A DNA stretch of 64,000 nucleotides from NCBI RefSeq assembly GCF_002252525.1, contig NZ_NNRM01000016.1:107644-171643 (forward strand). The letters are read 5' to 3'. Each line of letters starts with the position of its first letter. Within the stretch, counting starts at the first letter, position 1. Below, piece after piece: positions 1 to 11,805 of the stretch. The stretch is from Brucella pseudogrignonensis. GTDB lineage: Bacteria > Pseudomonadota > Alphaproteobacteria > Rhizobiales > Rhizobiaceae. The notes beneath the pieces were generated by a model. That model was not told where the DNA came from. It saw only the letters and a list, made by a program, of their open reading frames with translations, and made no database searches. Position numbers and translations under genes: made by a program.

Positions 1-217
1 GCTTGTCATCAGCGGTAATCGTGAATTCATTGGCCGGTGCCGGTGTCATCTTGAGCGCATTGGACTGCACGGCATGGAAAGTCAGCGTGTATGCATCGCC
101 CTGATCGCGATAGACTGCACGGTTCTGCGTACAGGCGGCCTGAACGGCGCTTGAGAAAACCGTCACGGCAAGAGCTGATGCCGCCACCACTTTGAAGAGC
201 TTCTTAACGTCATGCAT
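1..217 (-). CDS. exported protein of unknown function (3' end cut by window edge)
   Basis: About 72 N-terminal codons are visible; the rest lies left of the window. The start at 217 is chosen because GAGGAG sits about 8 bases upstream and because this frame opens with MHDVKKLFK followed by a hydrophobic stretch ending AVQAA, a good signal peptide with a probable cleavage site near residue 25. The mature part begins CTQNRAVYRDQG, which suggests a small periplasmic protein. I do not recognise the family. It reads in the same direction as the LysE, MAPEG and suc genes and may be the distal part of that transcript. Confidence 0.6.
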   Translation of the reverse strand, partial: MHDVKKLFKVVAASALAVTVFSSAVQAACTQNRAVYRDQGDAYTLTFHAVQSNALKMTPAPANEFTITADDK

Positions 218-267
218 CTGTCGGTTCTCCTCGTATTCCCGGCAGTGATTACTGCGCTTTCGCTCTG

Positions 268-906
268 TTACTGTGCTTTTGCAATGGCAAGTTTCAGACC
301 AAGTGCAATGAAAACCACACCACTTGTTCTGTCGATCCATTTGGAGGCGCGCGAGAAAACCGCGCGCATCTTTGGCGTCGTCATAAAAAGGCTGACACCG
401 ATAAACCATGAAATCAATGCCGTGGCCATTACCACGCCATAGCCAAGCTTCACTTCAGTCGGAGTATGAAGGCTCACAACCGTCGAGAAAATCGAAAGGA
501 AGAAGAATACGGCCTTGGGGTTGAGCGCATTGGCGGCAAAGCCCAGACTGAAAGCCTTTAGCGCGCTCTGCTTGCGCTGCTGGTCCTGTGCGCTCATATC
601 GATATCGATCTTCGTCGTACCAGCACGCAGTGCCTTGATGCCGATATAGACCAGATAGGCCACACCGCACCATTTCACGATATTGAAGAGATAGATCGAC
701 TGGGAAATGATCAGCCCGAGACCAAGCACCGTATAGGTGACATGCATCATGAAGGCTGCACCAATACCAAAGCTGGTAATGATTGCCTCGCGACGCCCCT
801 GCATCAACGACTGGCGGATAACCATGGCGAGATCAGCGCCCGGCGAAACGATGGCAAAGACGAAGATCGCCATCAGGGATGCAAGTTCAAACAGATAGGG
901 ATGCAT
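268..906 (-). CDS. LysE/RhtB-family amino-acid exporter
   Basis: The 212-residue inner-membrane protein has the length and hydrophobic pattern of the LysE/RhtB family: about six membrane segments, with the family signature FAIVSPGADLAMVIRQSL near residues 17-35. Members export amino acids or related small molecules by proton exchange; the substrate here cannot be told. The start is put at the ATG at 906 rather than the GTG three bases earlier because GAGGAAAA lies 7 bases upstream of the ATG. It follows the MAPEG gene by about 40 bases on the same strand, so it is probably the tail of the suc transcript, although no functional link to the TCA cycle is evident. Confidence 0.85.
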   Translation of the reverse strand: MHPYLFELASLMAIFVFAIVSPGADLAMVIRQSLMQGRREAIITSFGIGAAFMMHVTYTVLGLGLIISQSIYLFNIVKWCGVAYLVYIGIKALRAGTTKIDIDMSAQDQQRKQSALKAFSLGFAANALNPKAVFFFLSIFSTVVSLHTPTEVKLGYGVVMATALISWFIGVSLFMTTPKMRAVFSRASKWIDRTSGVVFIALGLKLAIAKAQ

Positions 907-946
907 CACTTTTCCTCGCCCCGCATCTCAGGGATGCAGGCAACCG

Positions 947-1360
947 TCAAAAAACCAGATTGAAAAACATGAGTGCAAGCCCGGCCAGCGAACCGATCCA
1001 GACGAGCGAGCGGATATAAGGAATACCCGCCAGATAAAGCGGCACATAGATGATGCGGCAGGCAAACCAGACCCAAGCACCATAAAGTCCGAAACCTGCT
1101 GCATCGCCCTTGAACACAAGTGCAAGCGCAAGTGCTATAAATGCAGGGTAGGTCTCGCGGAAATTGGCGGAAGCACGTTCCGCGCGACCAGCCAGATGGC
1201 CGGAGGGCTTACGCCCTTCATCACGCGGACCCGCATTCCATTGGGAGCCGAGTTCTTTCGTCGCCGTCCAGCCCTGCAGGAGGATGTGAACCACCAGCAG
1301 AACCACACTCCAGCCGATCAGCGGGAGAAAAGGCGACGCGGAAAAGATACCCGGCTCCAT
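947..1360 (-). CDS. MAPEG-family membrane protein
   Basis: This 137-residue protein has four hydrophobic segments and the size of the MAPEG family (membrane-associated proteins in eicosanoid and glutathione metabolism). The central part FRETYPAFIALALALV with the following hydrophobic helices fits bacterial members. A ribosome site AAGGAA lies 9 bases before the ATG. It starts only 11 bases after the sucB stop codon, so it is almost certainly cotranscribed with sucAB. Bacterial MAPEG proteins are mostly uncharacterised, and a glutathione-dependent role here would be family inference only. Confidence 0.8.
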   Translation of the reverse strand: MEPGIFSASPFLPLIGWSVVLLVVHILLQGWTATKELGSQWNAGPRDEGRKPSGHLAGRAERASANFRETYPAFIALALALVFKGDAAGFGLYGAWVWFACRIIYVPLYLAGIPYIRSLVWIGSLAGLALMFFNLVF

Positions 1361-1371
1361 AGCTCTATTCC

Positions 1372-2601
1372 TTACAGGTCAAGAACCAGACGCTCTGGAT
1401 CTTCCAGGCTTTCCTTGACGCGAACGAGGAAGGTCACTGCTTCCTTGCCGTCAACAATGCGGTGATCGTAGCTGAGAGCCAGATACATCATCGGACGGAT
1501 GACGATCTGACCGCCGACGACAACCGGACGATCCTGGATCTTGTGCATGCCGAGAATACCCGACTGCGGCGAGTTGAGGATCGGCGAAGACATCAGCGAA
1601 CCGTACACACCACCATTGGTGATGGTGAAGGTGCCGCCCTGCATGTCAGCCATCGAGAGCGAACCGTCGCGTGCAGCTTTTGCAAGACGACCCAGTTCCT
1701 TTTCAACGCCAGCGATCGAACGCTGATCGGCATCGCGGATGACAGGAACAACAAGGCCCTTGTCGGTGCCGACAGCCATGCCGACGTGAGCAAAGTTCTT
1801 GTAGATGATGTCAGTGCCGTCGATCTCGGCGTTAACAGCCGGGATTTCCTTCAGCGCATGGGTCACGGCCTTCGTGAAGAAGCCCATGAAGCCGAGCTTG
1901 ACGCCATGCTTCTTCTCGAAGATGTCCTTGTAACGCGAACGCAGTTCCATCACCGCAGACATGTCGACTTCGTTGTAAGTCGTCAGCATCGCAGCGGTAT
2001 TCTGAGCGTCCTTGAGGCGCTTGGCAATGGTCTGGCGCAGACGGGTCATCTTCACGCGTTCTTCGCGTGGTGCATCGTCAGCCGACGAAGCAGGACGTGC
2101 AGCGGCAGCAGGAGCCTGAGCGGCTGGAGCAGCCGAAACACCCTTAGCAATTGCGTCGAGAACGTCACCCTTGAGAACCTGACCGCGCTTGCCCGAACCT
2201 TCAACCTGATCAGCGGAAAGGCCGTTTTCAGAAAGAAGCTTGGAGGCAGCAGGCGCAGGCTGCATTGCCGGACCCGACGATGTCGACGCAACAGGAGCTG
2301 CCGCAGCCGGAGCAGCAGCTGCTGCTGGCTTGGCTTCTTCCTTCCTGGGAGCAGGTGCAGCACCTGCGCCAGAAATCTGACCGAGCAGTGCGTTCACTTC
2401 AACCGTGTCGCCTTCCTGTGCCACGATTTCGGCCAGTACGCCCGCAGCCGCAGCTGGAACTTCCACTGTTACCTTGTCGGTTTCCAGTTCCACCAGAGGT
2501 TCATCGACAGCGATAGCATCGCCGACCTTCTTGAACCACTTTCCGATGGTTGCCTCAGTAACGGACTCCCCAAGCGTGGGAACGCGAATTTCGGTAGCCA
2601 T
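1372..2601 (-). CDS. sucB: 2-oxoglutarate dehydrogenase E2, dihydrolipoyl succinyltransferase
   Basis: This is the E2 core of the 2-oxoglutarate dehydrogenase complex: it transfers the succinyl group from E1 through its lipoyl arm to CoA in the cytoplasm. The 409 residues show an N-terminal lipoyl domain with the lipoylated lysine in ETDKVTVEV (K43), an Ala/Pro linker at about 80-115, a peripheral subunit-binding domain at about 117-150, a second Ala-rich linker, and the acyltransferase domain ending with [10 protein letters not shown], which carries the catalytic His (about 380) and Asp (about 384). The length is normal. It follows sucA by 92 bases on the same strand. The E3 gene (lpd) is not in the window. 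Confidence 0.97.
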   Translation of the reverse strand: MATEIRVPTLGESVTEATIGKWFKKVGDAIAVDEPLVELETDKVTVEVPAAAAGVLAEIVAQEGDTVEVNALLGQISGAGAAPAPRKEEAKPAAAAAPAAAAPVASTSSGPAMQPAPAASKLLSENGLSADQVEGSGKRGQVLKGDVLDAIAKGVSAAPAAQAPAAAARPASSADDAPREERVKMTRLRQTIAKRLKDAQNTAAMLTTYNEVDMSAVMELRSRYKDIFEKKHGVKLGFMGFFTKAVTHALKEIPAVNAEIDGTDIIYKNFAHVGMAVGTDKGLVVPVIRDADQRSIAGVEKELGRLAKAARDGSLSMADMQGGTFTITNGGVYGSLMSSPILNSPQSGILGMHKIQDRPVVVGGQIVIRPMMYLALSYDHRIVDGKEAVTFLVRVKESLEDPERLVLDL

Positions 2602-2693
2602 GGTTTCTTCTTCCGTTGATCTTCGATCTTTAGATTTGATTTCAATTCAAGCCGGAAGCAGCTTTTCCAAACCGCTCCCCGCCGAAAATTAAA

Positions 2694-5600
2694 TTAGTTT
2701 CCCAGCGCATCCTCGAGGAAAGCCTCGAGCTGTGCAAGGTGCTTCGACATCAGGCCGGTTGCAGGCGATGCCGCAGCCGGACGACCGGTGTAGCGAACGC
2801 GCTGATGCTTGGCGTCGATATGAGCGAGAACCCATTCGAGATACGGATCGATGAACGACCACGCACCCATGTTCTTCGGCTCTTCCTGACACCAGACGAT
2901 TTCCGCATGACGGAAGCGCGAGAGCTCGTTGATGAGCGCCTTGGCAGGGAACGGATAAAGCTGTTCCACGCGCAGCAGGTAGACATCGTCGATGCCACGC
3001 TTTTCGCGCTCTTCGTAAAGATCGTAATAGACCTTACCCGAGCACAGAACGACGCGGCGGATCTTGGCATCCTTCTGAAGCTTGATACCATCGCCCTTGT
3101 TGTACTGTGCGTCATCCCAAAGCAGACGGTGGAACGATGAATCGCCCGACAGTTCGTTGAGGCTCGAAACAGCACGCTTATGGCGCAGCAGCGACTTCGG
3201 CGTCATCATGATGAGCGGCTTACGGAAGTCACGCTTCATCTGACGGCGCAGAATGTGGAAGTAGTTAGCCGGCGTCGTAACGTTTGCGACCTGCATGTTG
3301 TCTTCCGCACACATCTGCAACCAGCGTTCCAGACGAGCCGAGGAATGTTCAGGACCCTGACCTTCAAAGCCATGCGGCAGAAGGCAGACAAGACCCGACA
3401 TACGCAGCCACTTGCGTTCACCCGACGAGATGAACTGATCGAAGACGACCTGAGCACCGTTGGCGAAGTCACCGAACTGGGCTTCCCAGAGAACCAGAGC
3501 GCGTGGATCGGACAGCGAATAACCGTACTCGTATCCAAGTACCGCTTCTTCCGAAAGCATCGAGTTGATGGCTTCGTAGATCGCCTGACCCTTCTGAATG
3601 TTGTTCAGAGGGATATAACGGTTCTGGGTTTCCTGATCATAGAGAACCGTGTGACGCTGCGAGAAGGTGCCGCGCTCCACGTCCTGACCGGACAGACGGA
3701 TCGGGCTGCCTTCGGAAACCAGCGAACCGAATGCCAGCGATTCAGCCGTTGCCCAATCGAGGCCTTCACCGGTTTCAATCATCTTGGCGCGGTTGTCGAG
3801 GAAGCGCTGAATGGTGCGATGAACATTGAAGTCCTTTGGCACTTCAACGAGCTTCTTGCCGATTTCTTTCAGCGTCTTGATCGGAACACCGGTTTTGCCA
3901 CGGCGCTGTTCGTCGGCATTGTCTGCCGTGCGCAGGCCAGCCCAGGCACCGTCCAGCCAGTCAGCCTTGTTCGGCTTGTAGCTCTGACCGGCTTCAAATT
4001 CCTGTTCAAGCTTTTCGCGCCATTCAGCCTTCATCTTGTCGATGTCAGCCTGAGCGAGAAGACCTTCAGCAATCAGCTTGTCGCTGTAAAGCTGAACAGT
4101 TGTCTTGTGCGCGCGGATTTCCTTATACATCAATGGCTGGGTGAATGAAGGCTCATCACCTTCATTGTGGCCGAAGCGGCGGTAGCAGAACATGTCGATG
4201 ACCACCGGCTTATGGAAGGTCATGCGGAATTCCATCGCAACCTTGGCTGCGAAGACAACAGCTTCCGGATCGTCACCATTGACGTGGAAAACAGGCGCTT
4301 CAACCATCTTTGCCACATCCGATGGATAAGGCGAAGAACGCGAGAAGGCCGGATTGGTGGTGAAGCCGATCTGGTTGTTGATGATGAAGTGCAGAGTACC
4401 ACCAACGCGGTGGCCTTTCAGACCCGAAAGACCGAGACACTCGGCAACAACACCCTGACCTGCGAAAGCGGCATCGCCGTGCAGAAGCAGCGGCAGAACC
4501 TTGGCGCGTTCCGTCAGCGGAACCATGTCATCGCGGGTACGGCCAACAAGCAGATCCTGCTTGGCGCGTGCCTTGCCCATGACAACCGGGTTGACGATTT
4601 CAAGGTGTGACGGGTTTGCAGTCAGCGAAAGGTGAACCTTGTTGCCGTCGAACTCGCGGTCCGACGATGCACCAAGATGGTACTTCACGTCGCCCGAACC
4701 TTCCACATCGTCAGGCGCATAGGAACCGCCCTTGAACTCGTGGAAGATTGCGCGATGCGGCTTGCCCATAACCTGGGAAAGCACGTTCAGACGACCACGG
4801 TGCGCCATGCCAAGCACGACTTCCTTGAGGCCCATCTGACCGCCACGCTTGACGATCTGCTCCAGCGCCGGGATCAGCGATTCACCGCCATCAAGACCGA
4901 AACGCTTGGTGCCCTTATACTTCACGTCGATGAACTGTTCGAAACCTTCAGCTTCGATCAGCTTCGACAGAATGGCCTTCTTGCCTTCAGCAGTGAAAGC
5001 ATAGCCTTTGTCTGGACCTTCGATGCGTTCCTGAATCCAGGCCTTTTCGACTGGATCAGAGATGTGCATGAATTCTACGCCGATGTTGCCGCAATAGGTG
5101 CGCTTGAGAATTTCAAGCATCTGCGGAACAGTCGCATATTCAAGACCGAGAACGTTATCGATGAAGATCTTGCGATCGTAATCGGCAGGCGTGAAGCCAT
5201 AGGTTGCCGGATCAAGTTCGCTAAAATCGTTTGGCTTTTCAGCAAGACCAAGCGGATCGAGATTGGCATGAAGATGGCCACGCATACGGAATGCGCGGAT
5301 CATCATGATGGCGCGAACGCTGTCGCGTGCAGCCTGTGCAATCTCTTCCGAAGTCAGTGCGGCAGCAGAAGCGGACTTGGCATCACCTTTTGCAGACTTG
5401 CCCTTGAGCTTGTCGGTCACATGCTTTTCGACTTCGGCCCAATTGCCGTCGAGTGCCGAGATCAACTCGCCATTGGCCTGAATTGGCCAGTTCTTGCGAG
5501 TCCAGCTTGCGCCCTGTGCGTTCTTACGCACATCGTCGGCATTGTCTTTCAGCTGTGCGAAGAAATCGCGCCATTCCTGATCAACCGAAGTGGGATCATC

Positions 5601-5699
5601 CTCGTACTTGGCATACAGCTCCTCGATATAGTCGGCATTGCCGCCATAGAGGAAAGAGGTAAGGGCGAAAACGTCGTTGGCTTGTTCTTGCCTTGCCAT
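2694..5699 (-). CDS. sucA: 2-oxoglutarate dehydrogenase E1 component
   Basis: This thiamine-diphosphate enzyme decarboxylates 2-oxoglutarate and succinylates the E2 lipoyl arm. The 1001 residues match the usual length for alphaproteobacterial E1. Visible landmarks are the N-terminal ALTSFLYGGNADYIEELY segment that binds the rest of the complex, MAHRGRLNVL, LHGDAAFAGQGVV (ThDP/Mg region), NNQIGFTTNP, and the transketolase-like C-terminal half with HGFEGQGPEHSSAR. The start ATG at 5699 is preceded by TTAGGTT. A gap of about 300 bases separates it from sucD, so it may have its own promoter as well as read-through from mdh-sucCD. Confidence 0.97.
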   Translation of the reverse strand: MARQEQANDVFALTSFLYGGNADYIEELYAKYEDDPTSVDQEWRDFFAQLKDNADDVRKNAQGASWTRKNWPIQANGELISALDGNWAEVEKHVTDKLKGKSAKGDAKSASAAALTSEEIAQAARDSVRAIMMIRAFRMRGHLHANLDPLGLAEKPNDFSELDPATYGFTPADYDRKIFIDNVLGLEYATVPQMLEILKRTYCGNIGVEFMHISDPVEKAWIQERIEGPDKGYAFTAEGKKAILSKLIEAEGFEQFIDVKYKGTKRFGLDGGESLIPALEQIVKRGGQMGLKEVVLGMAHRGRLNVLSQVMGKPHRAIFHEFKGGSYAPDDVEGSGDVKYHLGASSDREFDGNKVHLSLTANPSHLEIVNPVVMGKARAKQDLLVGRTRDDMVPLTERAKVLPLLLHGDAAFAGQGVVAECLGLSGLKGHRVGGTLHFIINNQIGFTTNPAFSRSSPYPSDVAKMVEAPVFHVNGDDPEAVVFAAKVAMEFRMTFHKPVVIDMFCYRRFGHNEGDEPSFTQPLMYKEIRAHKTTVQLYSDKLIAEGLLAQADIDKMKAEWREKLEQEFEAGQSYKPNKADWLDGAWAGLRTADNADEQRRGKTGVPIKTLKEIGKKLVEVPKDFNVHRTIQRFLDNRAKMIETGEGLDWATAESLAFGSLVSEGSPIRLSGQDVERGTFSQRHTVLYDQETQNRYIPLNNIQKGQAIYEAINSMLSEEAVLGYEYGYSLSDPRALVLWEAQFGDFANGAQVVFDQFISSGERKWLRMSGLVCLLPHGFEGQGPEHSSARLERWLQMCAEDNMQVANVTTPANYFHILRRQMKRDFRKPLIMMTPKSLLRHKRAVSSLNELSGDSSFHRLLWDDAQYNKGDGIKLQKDAKIRRVVLCSGKVYYDLYEEREKRGIDDVYLLRVEQLYPFPAKALINELSRFRHAEIVWCQEEPKNMGAWSFIDPYLEWVLAHIDAKHQRVRYTGRPAAASPATGLMSKHLAQLEAFLEDALGN

Positions 5700-5997
5700 A
5701 ACCTAATCCGGAGCCTCCGCTCCGTCTCCTTGTAGTAGCTCATCATGCGCGGGCCGGAAGCTTTTGACCTTCATCCCTCACGCCGCCGGGGAGGAACCAC
5801 AACAGACCCCGGCATAACTCGATCGCAAATTCAATTCTTGCGGAAGAATGATGGCCAAAGCCTGACATTCCCTTAAACCGGCCGCCCCGGTATTTTTGCG
5901 CGCATCTTGTCCGAAAACCGCTTCACACTTTTCGGGATACGCTTGCCCCGGCAGCAGCTTTCGCCACTGCCGGTTCATTTCAATCAGCTACGTAGTC
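5700..5997. other. sucD-sucA intergenic region with one dispersed-repeat copy
   Basis: The region has no gene I can support. Positions 5898-5943 hold one copy of the dispersed repeat (listed separately). A 67-codon open frame across it on the minus strand is a translation of the repeat, not a gene. I see no convincing promoter or terminator, although internal sucA transcription start sites would have to lie here. Confidence 0.5.
5898..5943 (-). repeat. dispersed palindromic repeat, copy 1
   Basis: On the plus strand it reads GCGCATCTTGTCCGAAAACC then GCTTCACACTTTTCGGGAT. The reverse complement matches the copies at 11669 and 36297 nearly base for base, including the GTGTGAA variant shared with the copy at 11669. 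Confidence 0.8.
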
Positions 5998-6900
5998 TCA
6001 GCCCTTGAGGACTTCAACCAGCGTCTTGCCGAGCTGTGCTGGCGAAGGAGACACGCGAATGCCAGCCGATTCCATGGCTGCAATCTTGTCTTCTGCGCCG
6101 CCCTTGCCGCCCGAAATCACGGCGCCGGCATGGCCCATGGTGCGTCCGGCAGGAGCCGTACGGCCAGCAATAAAGCCAACCATTGGCTTCTTGCGACCGC
6201 GCTTGGCTTCGTCCTTCAGGAACTGAGCCGCATCTTCTTCAGCCGAACCGCCGATTTCACCGATCATGACGATCGACTTGGTTTCGTCGTCGGCCAGGAA
6301 CATTTCCAGCACGTCGATGAACTCGGTGCCCTTGACCGGATCGCCGCCGATACCGACAGCAGTGGTCTGGCCGAGGCCTTCGTTCGAAGTCTGGAACACT
6401 GCTTCATAGGTAAGTGTGCCAGAGCGGGAAACAACACCCACCGAACCCTTCTTGAAGATATTGCCCGGCATGATGCCGATCTTGCATTCTTCAGGGGTCA
6501 GGATGCCTGGGCAGTTTGGTCCGAGCAGGCGCGACTTCGAGCGTTCCAGACGCTCCTTGACGCGAACCATGTCCATGACTGGAATGCCTTCGGTGATGCA
6601 GACGATGAAGCCGACTTCAGCTTCGATCGCTTCGATGATTGCATCTGCTGCACCTGCTGGCGGAACGTAGATCACCGATGCGTCTGCACCTGTGCGTTCC
6701 TTGGCTTCTGCAACAGTTGCGAAGATCGGAAGCTTTTCGCCCCTCGAGCCTTCCCAGGTTTCGCCACCCTTTTTCGGGTGAATACCGCCGACCATCTGCG
6801 TGCCGTAATAAGCAAGCGCCTGTTCGGTGTGGAAAGTACCGGTCTTGCCGGTCAGGCCCTGTACGAGAACCTTGGTGTCCTTGTTAACGAGAATGGACAT
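5998..6900 (-). CDS. sucD: succinyl-CoA ligase (ADP-forming), alpha subunit
   Basis: The alpha subunit of succinyl-CoA synthetase carries the CoA-binding Rossmann domain and the phosphorylated histidine, and with SucC makes ATP from succinyl-CoA in the TCA cycle. The 300 residues include [17 protein letters not shown] near residues 13-29, [20 protein letters not shown] in the middle, and [14 protein letters not shown] near 251-264, where the His is the phosphorylation site by family knowledge. It starts three bases after the sucC stop codon, which implies translational coupling and equal expression of the two subunits. Confidence 0.97.
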   Translation of the reverse strand: MSILVNKDTKVLVQGLTGKTGTFHTEQALAYYGTQMVGGIHPKKGGETWEGSRGEKLPIFATVAEAKERTGADASVIYVPPAGAADAIIEAIEAEVGFIVCITEGIPVMDMVRVKERLERSKSRLLGPNCPGILTPEECKIGIMPGNIFKKGSVGVVSRSGTLTYEAVFQTSNEGLGQTTAVGIGGDPVKGTEFIDVLEMFLADDETKSIVMIGEIGGSAEEDAAQFLKDEAKRGRKKPMVGFIAGRTAPAGRTMGHAGAVISGGKGGAEDKIAAMESAGIRVSPSPAQLGKTLVEVLKG

Positions 6901-6903
6901 GCC

Positions 6904-8100
<1,197 letters not shown>

Positions 8101-8131
8101 CTGGTTGTCCTCTGCGGATTAACAGCCGGAA

Positions 8132-8165
8132 AAGGCCGGGCTGCTCTCAAGAGCGATCCGGCCTT
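8132..8165 (-). terminator. intercistronic hairpin between mdh and sucC
   Basis: AAGGCCGG (8132-8139) pairs with CCGGCCTT (8158-8165), with additional pairing of CTCT and GAG inside the loop. Read on the minus strand, the second arm runs into TTTTCC, so this could be a partial terminator or attenuator that lowers sucC relative to mdh, or an mRNA-stabilising stem. The U tract is short, so full termination is unlikely. Confidence 0.5.
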
Positions 8166-8174
8166 GTCTGGAAC

Positions 8175-9559
<1,385 letters not shown>

Positions 9560-10723
9560 TCAGCCTGCTGATTTTTCTGCAAATGCTTCCAGATATTCCG
9601 CGCTCTGCATTTCAAACAGGCGGGAAGCCGTGCGATCAAACTCGAAGGCTTCTACGCCTTTGCTTGCTTGATAAAGCTTTTCAGGCTGTGCTTCGGCAGA
9701 GATGAAAAGCCGCGCGTGATGATCGTAAAGCACGTCGATCAGCAGAATGAAGCGCTTGGCCTCATTGCGACGCGAATAATCAAGCACCGGCACATCATCA
9801 ACAAACAGCGTCTGATAGCGTGTGACGATGGCGATATAATCGTTGGCTGCAAGCGGCTGGGCGCACAGTTCATCGAAGGTGAAGCGTGCGGCCCCCGGCA
9901 CTGCATGACGCACGGGAATATCGCGTCCCTTGATATGCACCACGTCTGGCTTTTCTTGCCGACCATCCTTATGCGCGGTCCAGGCGGCATCCATGCGCTT
10001 GGCCGTCTCGGAACCAAGCGGCGTCAGATAAACCGGCTGACGGTCGAGCTTTTCCAGTCGGTAATCGGTGCGTGAATCGAGATTGATCACATCAACATGC
10101 TGCTTAAGGATATCGACAAAGGGTAGAAACAGCTGACGGTTCAGCCCGTCGCGATAAAGATTGTCAGGCGCCACGTTGGATGTCGCGATCAGCACCACGC
10201 CGCGCGCAAACAATGCATTGAACAGGCGCGACAGGATCATCGCGTCGGCAATGTCGGTCACAGTAAATTCGTCGAAGCAAAGCACCCACGCCTGTTCGGC
10301 CAAAGCTTCAGCCACCGGCGGGATCGGATCTTCCTGCTTGGTTTCGCCTCGCTTCAATGCCTGACGATGCGCATTGATGCGCTCATGCGCATCAGCCATA
10401 AAATCATTGAAATGCGCACGGCGTTTGCGTTCGACCGGCAAAAGCTGGAAGAACATATCCATCAGCATGGTCTTGCCGCGACCAACTTCGCCATGAACAT
10501 AAAGTCCTTTGACGGTGGCAACTTCCTTGCGCTTGCCAAACAACCAGCCAAGCGCACTCGATTTGCGCGAAAGACGTTTGGTGCAAACTTCCTCGATCAG
10601 CCGGTCATAGCGTGCAGTCAGTTCAAGCTGTGCGGGATCGGATTCGACCTCGCCTGCCTTGACCAGCGCGTCATAATGCTCGCGAACCGAGGGGAACGCC
10701 TTCAAATTACCATCGAAAGACAT
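9560..10723 (-). CDS. zapE: ZapE/AFG1-family cell-division ATPase
   Basis: ZapE is a cytoplasmic AAA-type ATPase that associates with the Z ring in Gammaproteobacteria; its mitochondrial homologue AFG1/LACE1 acts in protein quality control. The 387 residues show Walker A GEVGRGKTMLMDMF near residue 80, Walker B WVLCFDEF, and ATSN in the sensor-1 region. The start ATG at 10723 (MSFDGNLKAFPSV) has GGACAGG upstream; an in-frame GTG at 10738 would add only five residues and lacks a good site. In many alphaproteobacteria this gene lies next to the mdh-suc operon, as here. Confidence 0.93.
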   Translation of the reverse strand: MSFDGNLKAFPSVREHYDALVKAGEVESDPAQLELTARYDRLIEEVCTKRLSRKSSALGWLFGKRKEVATVKGLYVHGEVGRGKTMLMDMFFQLLPVERKRRAHFNDFMADAHERINAHRQALKRGETKQEDPIPPVAEALAEQAWVLCFDEFTVTDIADAMILSRLFNALFARGVVLIATSNVAPDNLYRDGLNRQLFLPFVDILKQHVDVINLDSRTDYRLEKLDRQPVYLTPLGSETAKRMDAAWTAHKDGRQEKPDVVHIKGRDIPVRHAVPGAARFTFDELCAQPLAANDYIAIVTRYQTLFVDDVPVLDYSRRNEAKRFILLIDVLYDHHARLFISAEAQPEKLYQASKGVEAFEFDRTASRLFEMQSAEYLEAFAEKSAG

Positions 10724-10750
10724 GATTGCCTGTCCCACCGCTCAATTACG

Positions 10751-10783
10751 AAAAAGGCGGAGCGTCTCACGACTGCCCCGCCT
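10751..10783 (-). terminator. terminator of omp19
   Basis: Read on the minus strand, AGGCGG with a following GC pairs with GC and CCGCCT across about ten bases and is followed by TTTTT. It lies just after the omp19 stop codon and before zapE, so the two genes are probably separate transcripts. Confidence 0.7.
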
Positions 10784-10804
10784 GTCTTTAACTCAATAGG
10801 CTTA

Positions 10805-11341
10805 TCAACGCGACAGCGAAACTGCCTGACCGCTCGTGGTCTGACCGTCGAATCGGCCCTGACCGGAAGAATAAAGCGTAGCGACCGTGCCGCCATTCGC
10901 ATCATAGAGCGAAAGCTGCTTGCCGCTGACCGACCAGGAAGCGAGGCTTCCGAGTTCACCCGGGCAACGCAGCGGACCAGCGCGATAGCCCTGACCATAC
11001 TTGGTCTGTGGCGTTGCGATCTTACAATTCTGACCGGCAAGCGATGCATTCCATACGCCTGCGACAGTGCCCGGCGTCAGATCAGGTGCCGATTCGGGCG
11101 GCAGGCTTGCAACCTGCGTTCCGGCCGCTGGCTGCGACATGTCGGTCGTCGGCGCCGTCGGAAACGAGTTAGGAGCGTTCAGATTACCAGACTGTACGGA
11201 ACTGACGGGAGCAGAACGCAGCGGTGCTGGTGGCGGTGGCGATGCATTGTTGTCAAAACCTCCGACTCGGGAGCTTTGGCAACCGGCCAAAATGACGCCC
11301 GCCGCAGCAATGCTGAGCAAACTTGCTTTTGAAATTCCCAT
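10805..11341 (-). CDS. omp19: outer-membrane lipoprotein Omp19, protease inhibitor (AprI/Inh fold)
   Basis: Omp19 is an abundant outer-membrane lipoprotein of Brucella and Ochrobactrum that inhibits host proteases. The 178 residues begin MGISKASLLSIAAAG with lipobox LAGC (Cys21), then a Pro/Ser-rich linker to about residue 90, then the AprI/Inh inhibitor domain with VAGVWNASLAGQNCKIATPQ and the paired cysteine in GPLRCPGELG. The start at 11341 gives a proper lipoprotein signal; an open frame continues 24 codons upstream but would bury the signal peptide. The family length of about 177 matches. Confidence 0.95.
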   Translation of the reverse strand: MGISKASLLSIAAAGVILAGCQSSRVGGFDNNASPPPPAPLRSAPVSSVQSGNLNAPNSFPTAPTTDMSQPAAGTQVASLPPESAPDLTPGTVAGVWNASLAGQNCKIATPQTKYGQGYRAGPLRCPGELGSLASWSVSGKQLSLYDANGGTVATLYSSGQGRFDGQTTSGQAVSLSR

Positions 11342-11454
11342 CTGGTTCTCCAATTTCGCCAAAAGTCCTGGCATGTTCGTGGGGCTGACTATTCGGGGGA
11401 GTGCCCCTCGCACCGTCGAGTTTGAAAGCTCGACCTAAAAACAATATTGCACCG

Positions 11455-11483
11455 ATAAAATGGCGATATGGTTAAAAAATCAA
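11455..11483 (-). promoter_or_regulatory. possible sigma-70 promoter of omp19
   Basis: On the minus strand TTGATT (11483-11478) is followed after 17 bases by TTTTAT (11460-11455), about 115 bases before the omp19 start. Moderate match to consensus; other starts are possible. Confidence 0.35.
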
Positions 11484-11668
11484 CAGCAAGCTACCGTGAA
11501 TTTATGCAAAAGCATCCATAGAAGGCTTGAAATAGCTTAGAAATTTTCAAAATGGCGCAGGAAGGACACAGTTTTTAGGTAAACACCGATCCACAAATTC
11601 AGCAATCAGACCGGGCTTGAGCCAATAACGCGCCGGTACTGGCAATTTGTGGGCTTTTCCGCCATATA

Positions 11669-11780
11669 GAGCGCATCCCGAAAAGTGTGAAACGGTTTTC
11701 GGACAAGATGCGCGTTAAAACAAATGCTCGGAACGCCGATCTGATCCAGTCAGAACGAAACACGATCCAGAGCCTTTCCG
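11669..11780 (+). repeat. dispersed palindromic repeat, copy 2
   Basis: The core at 11669-11715 reads GAGCGCATCCCGAAAAGTG, TGAAACGGTTTTCGGACAAG and ATGCGCG. It is followed by a second module with CGCCGATCTGATCCAGTCAG, like the one at 36255-36296. This is one of the fuller copies in the window and ends about 25 bases before dapF. Confidence 0.8.
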
Positions 11781-11805
11781 ATATAGACAGGACCCGGAAC
11801 CAGCA

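Larger units (their letters stand above)
11342..11805. other. divergent omp19/dapF intergenic region
   Basis: This 464-base gap between divergent genes contains a possible omp19 promoter (11455-11483) and, nearer dapF, a dispersed-repeat copy at 11669-11780. The stretch 11450-11580 is A-rich. I see no supported gene. Confidence 0.5.

Noticed and set aside
1462-2619. 385-codon open frame on the plus strand opposite sucB
   Set aside because: It is antisense to a complete sucB with all motifs, has no family resemblance, and has a composition rich in Arg/Ser/His as expected from a shadow frame.
5778-5978. 66-codon open frame in the sucD-sucA gap
   Set aside because: It is largely a translation of the dispersed repeat (PEKCEAVFGQDAR is the telltale product of that repeat) and has no ribosome site.
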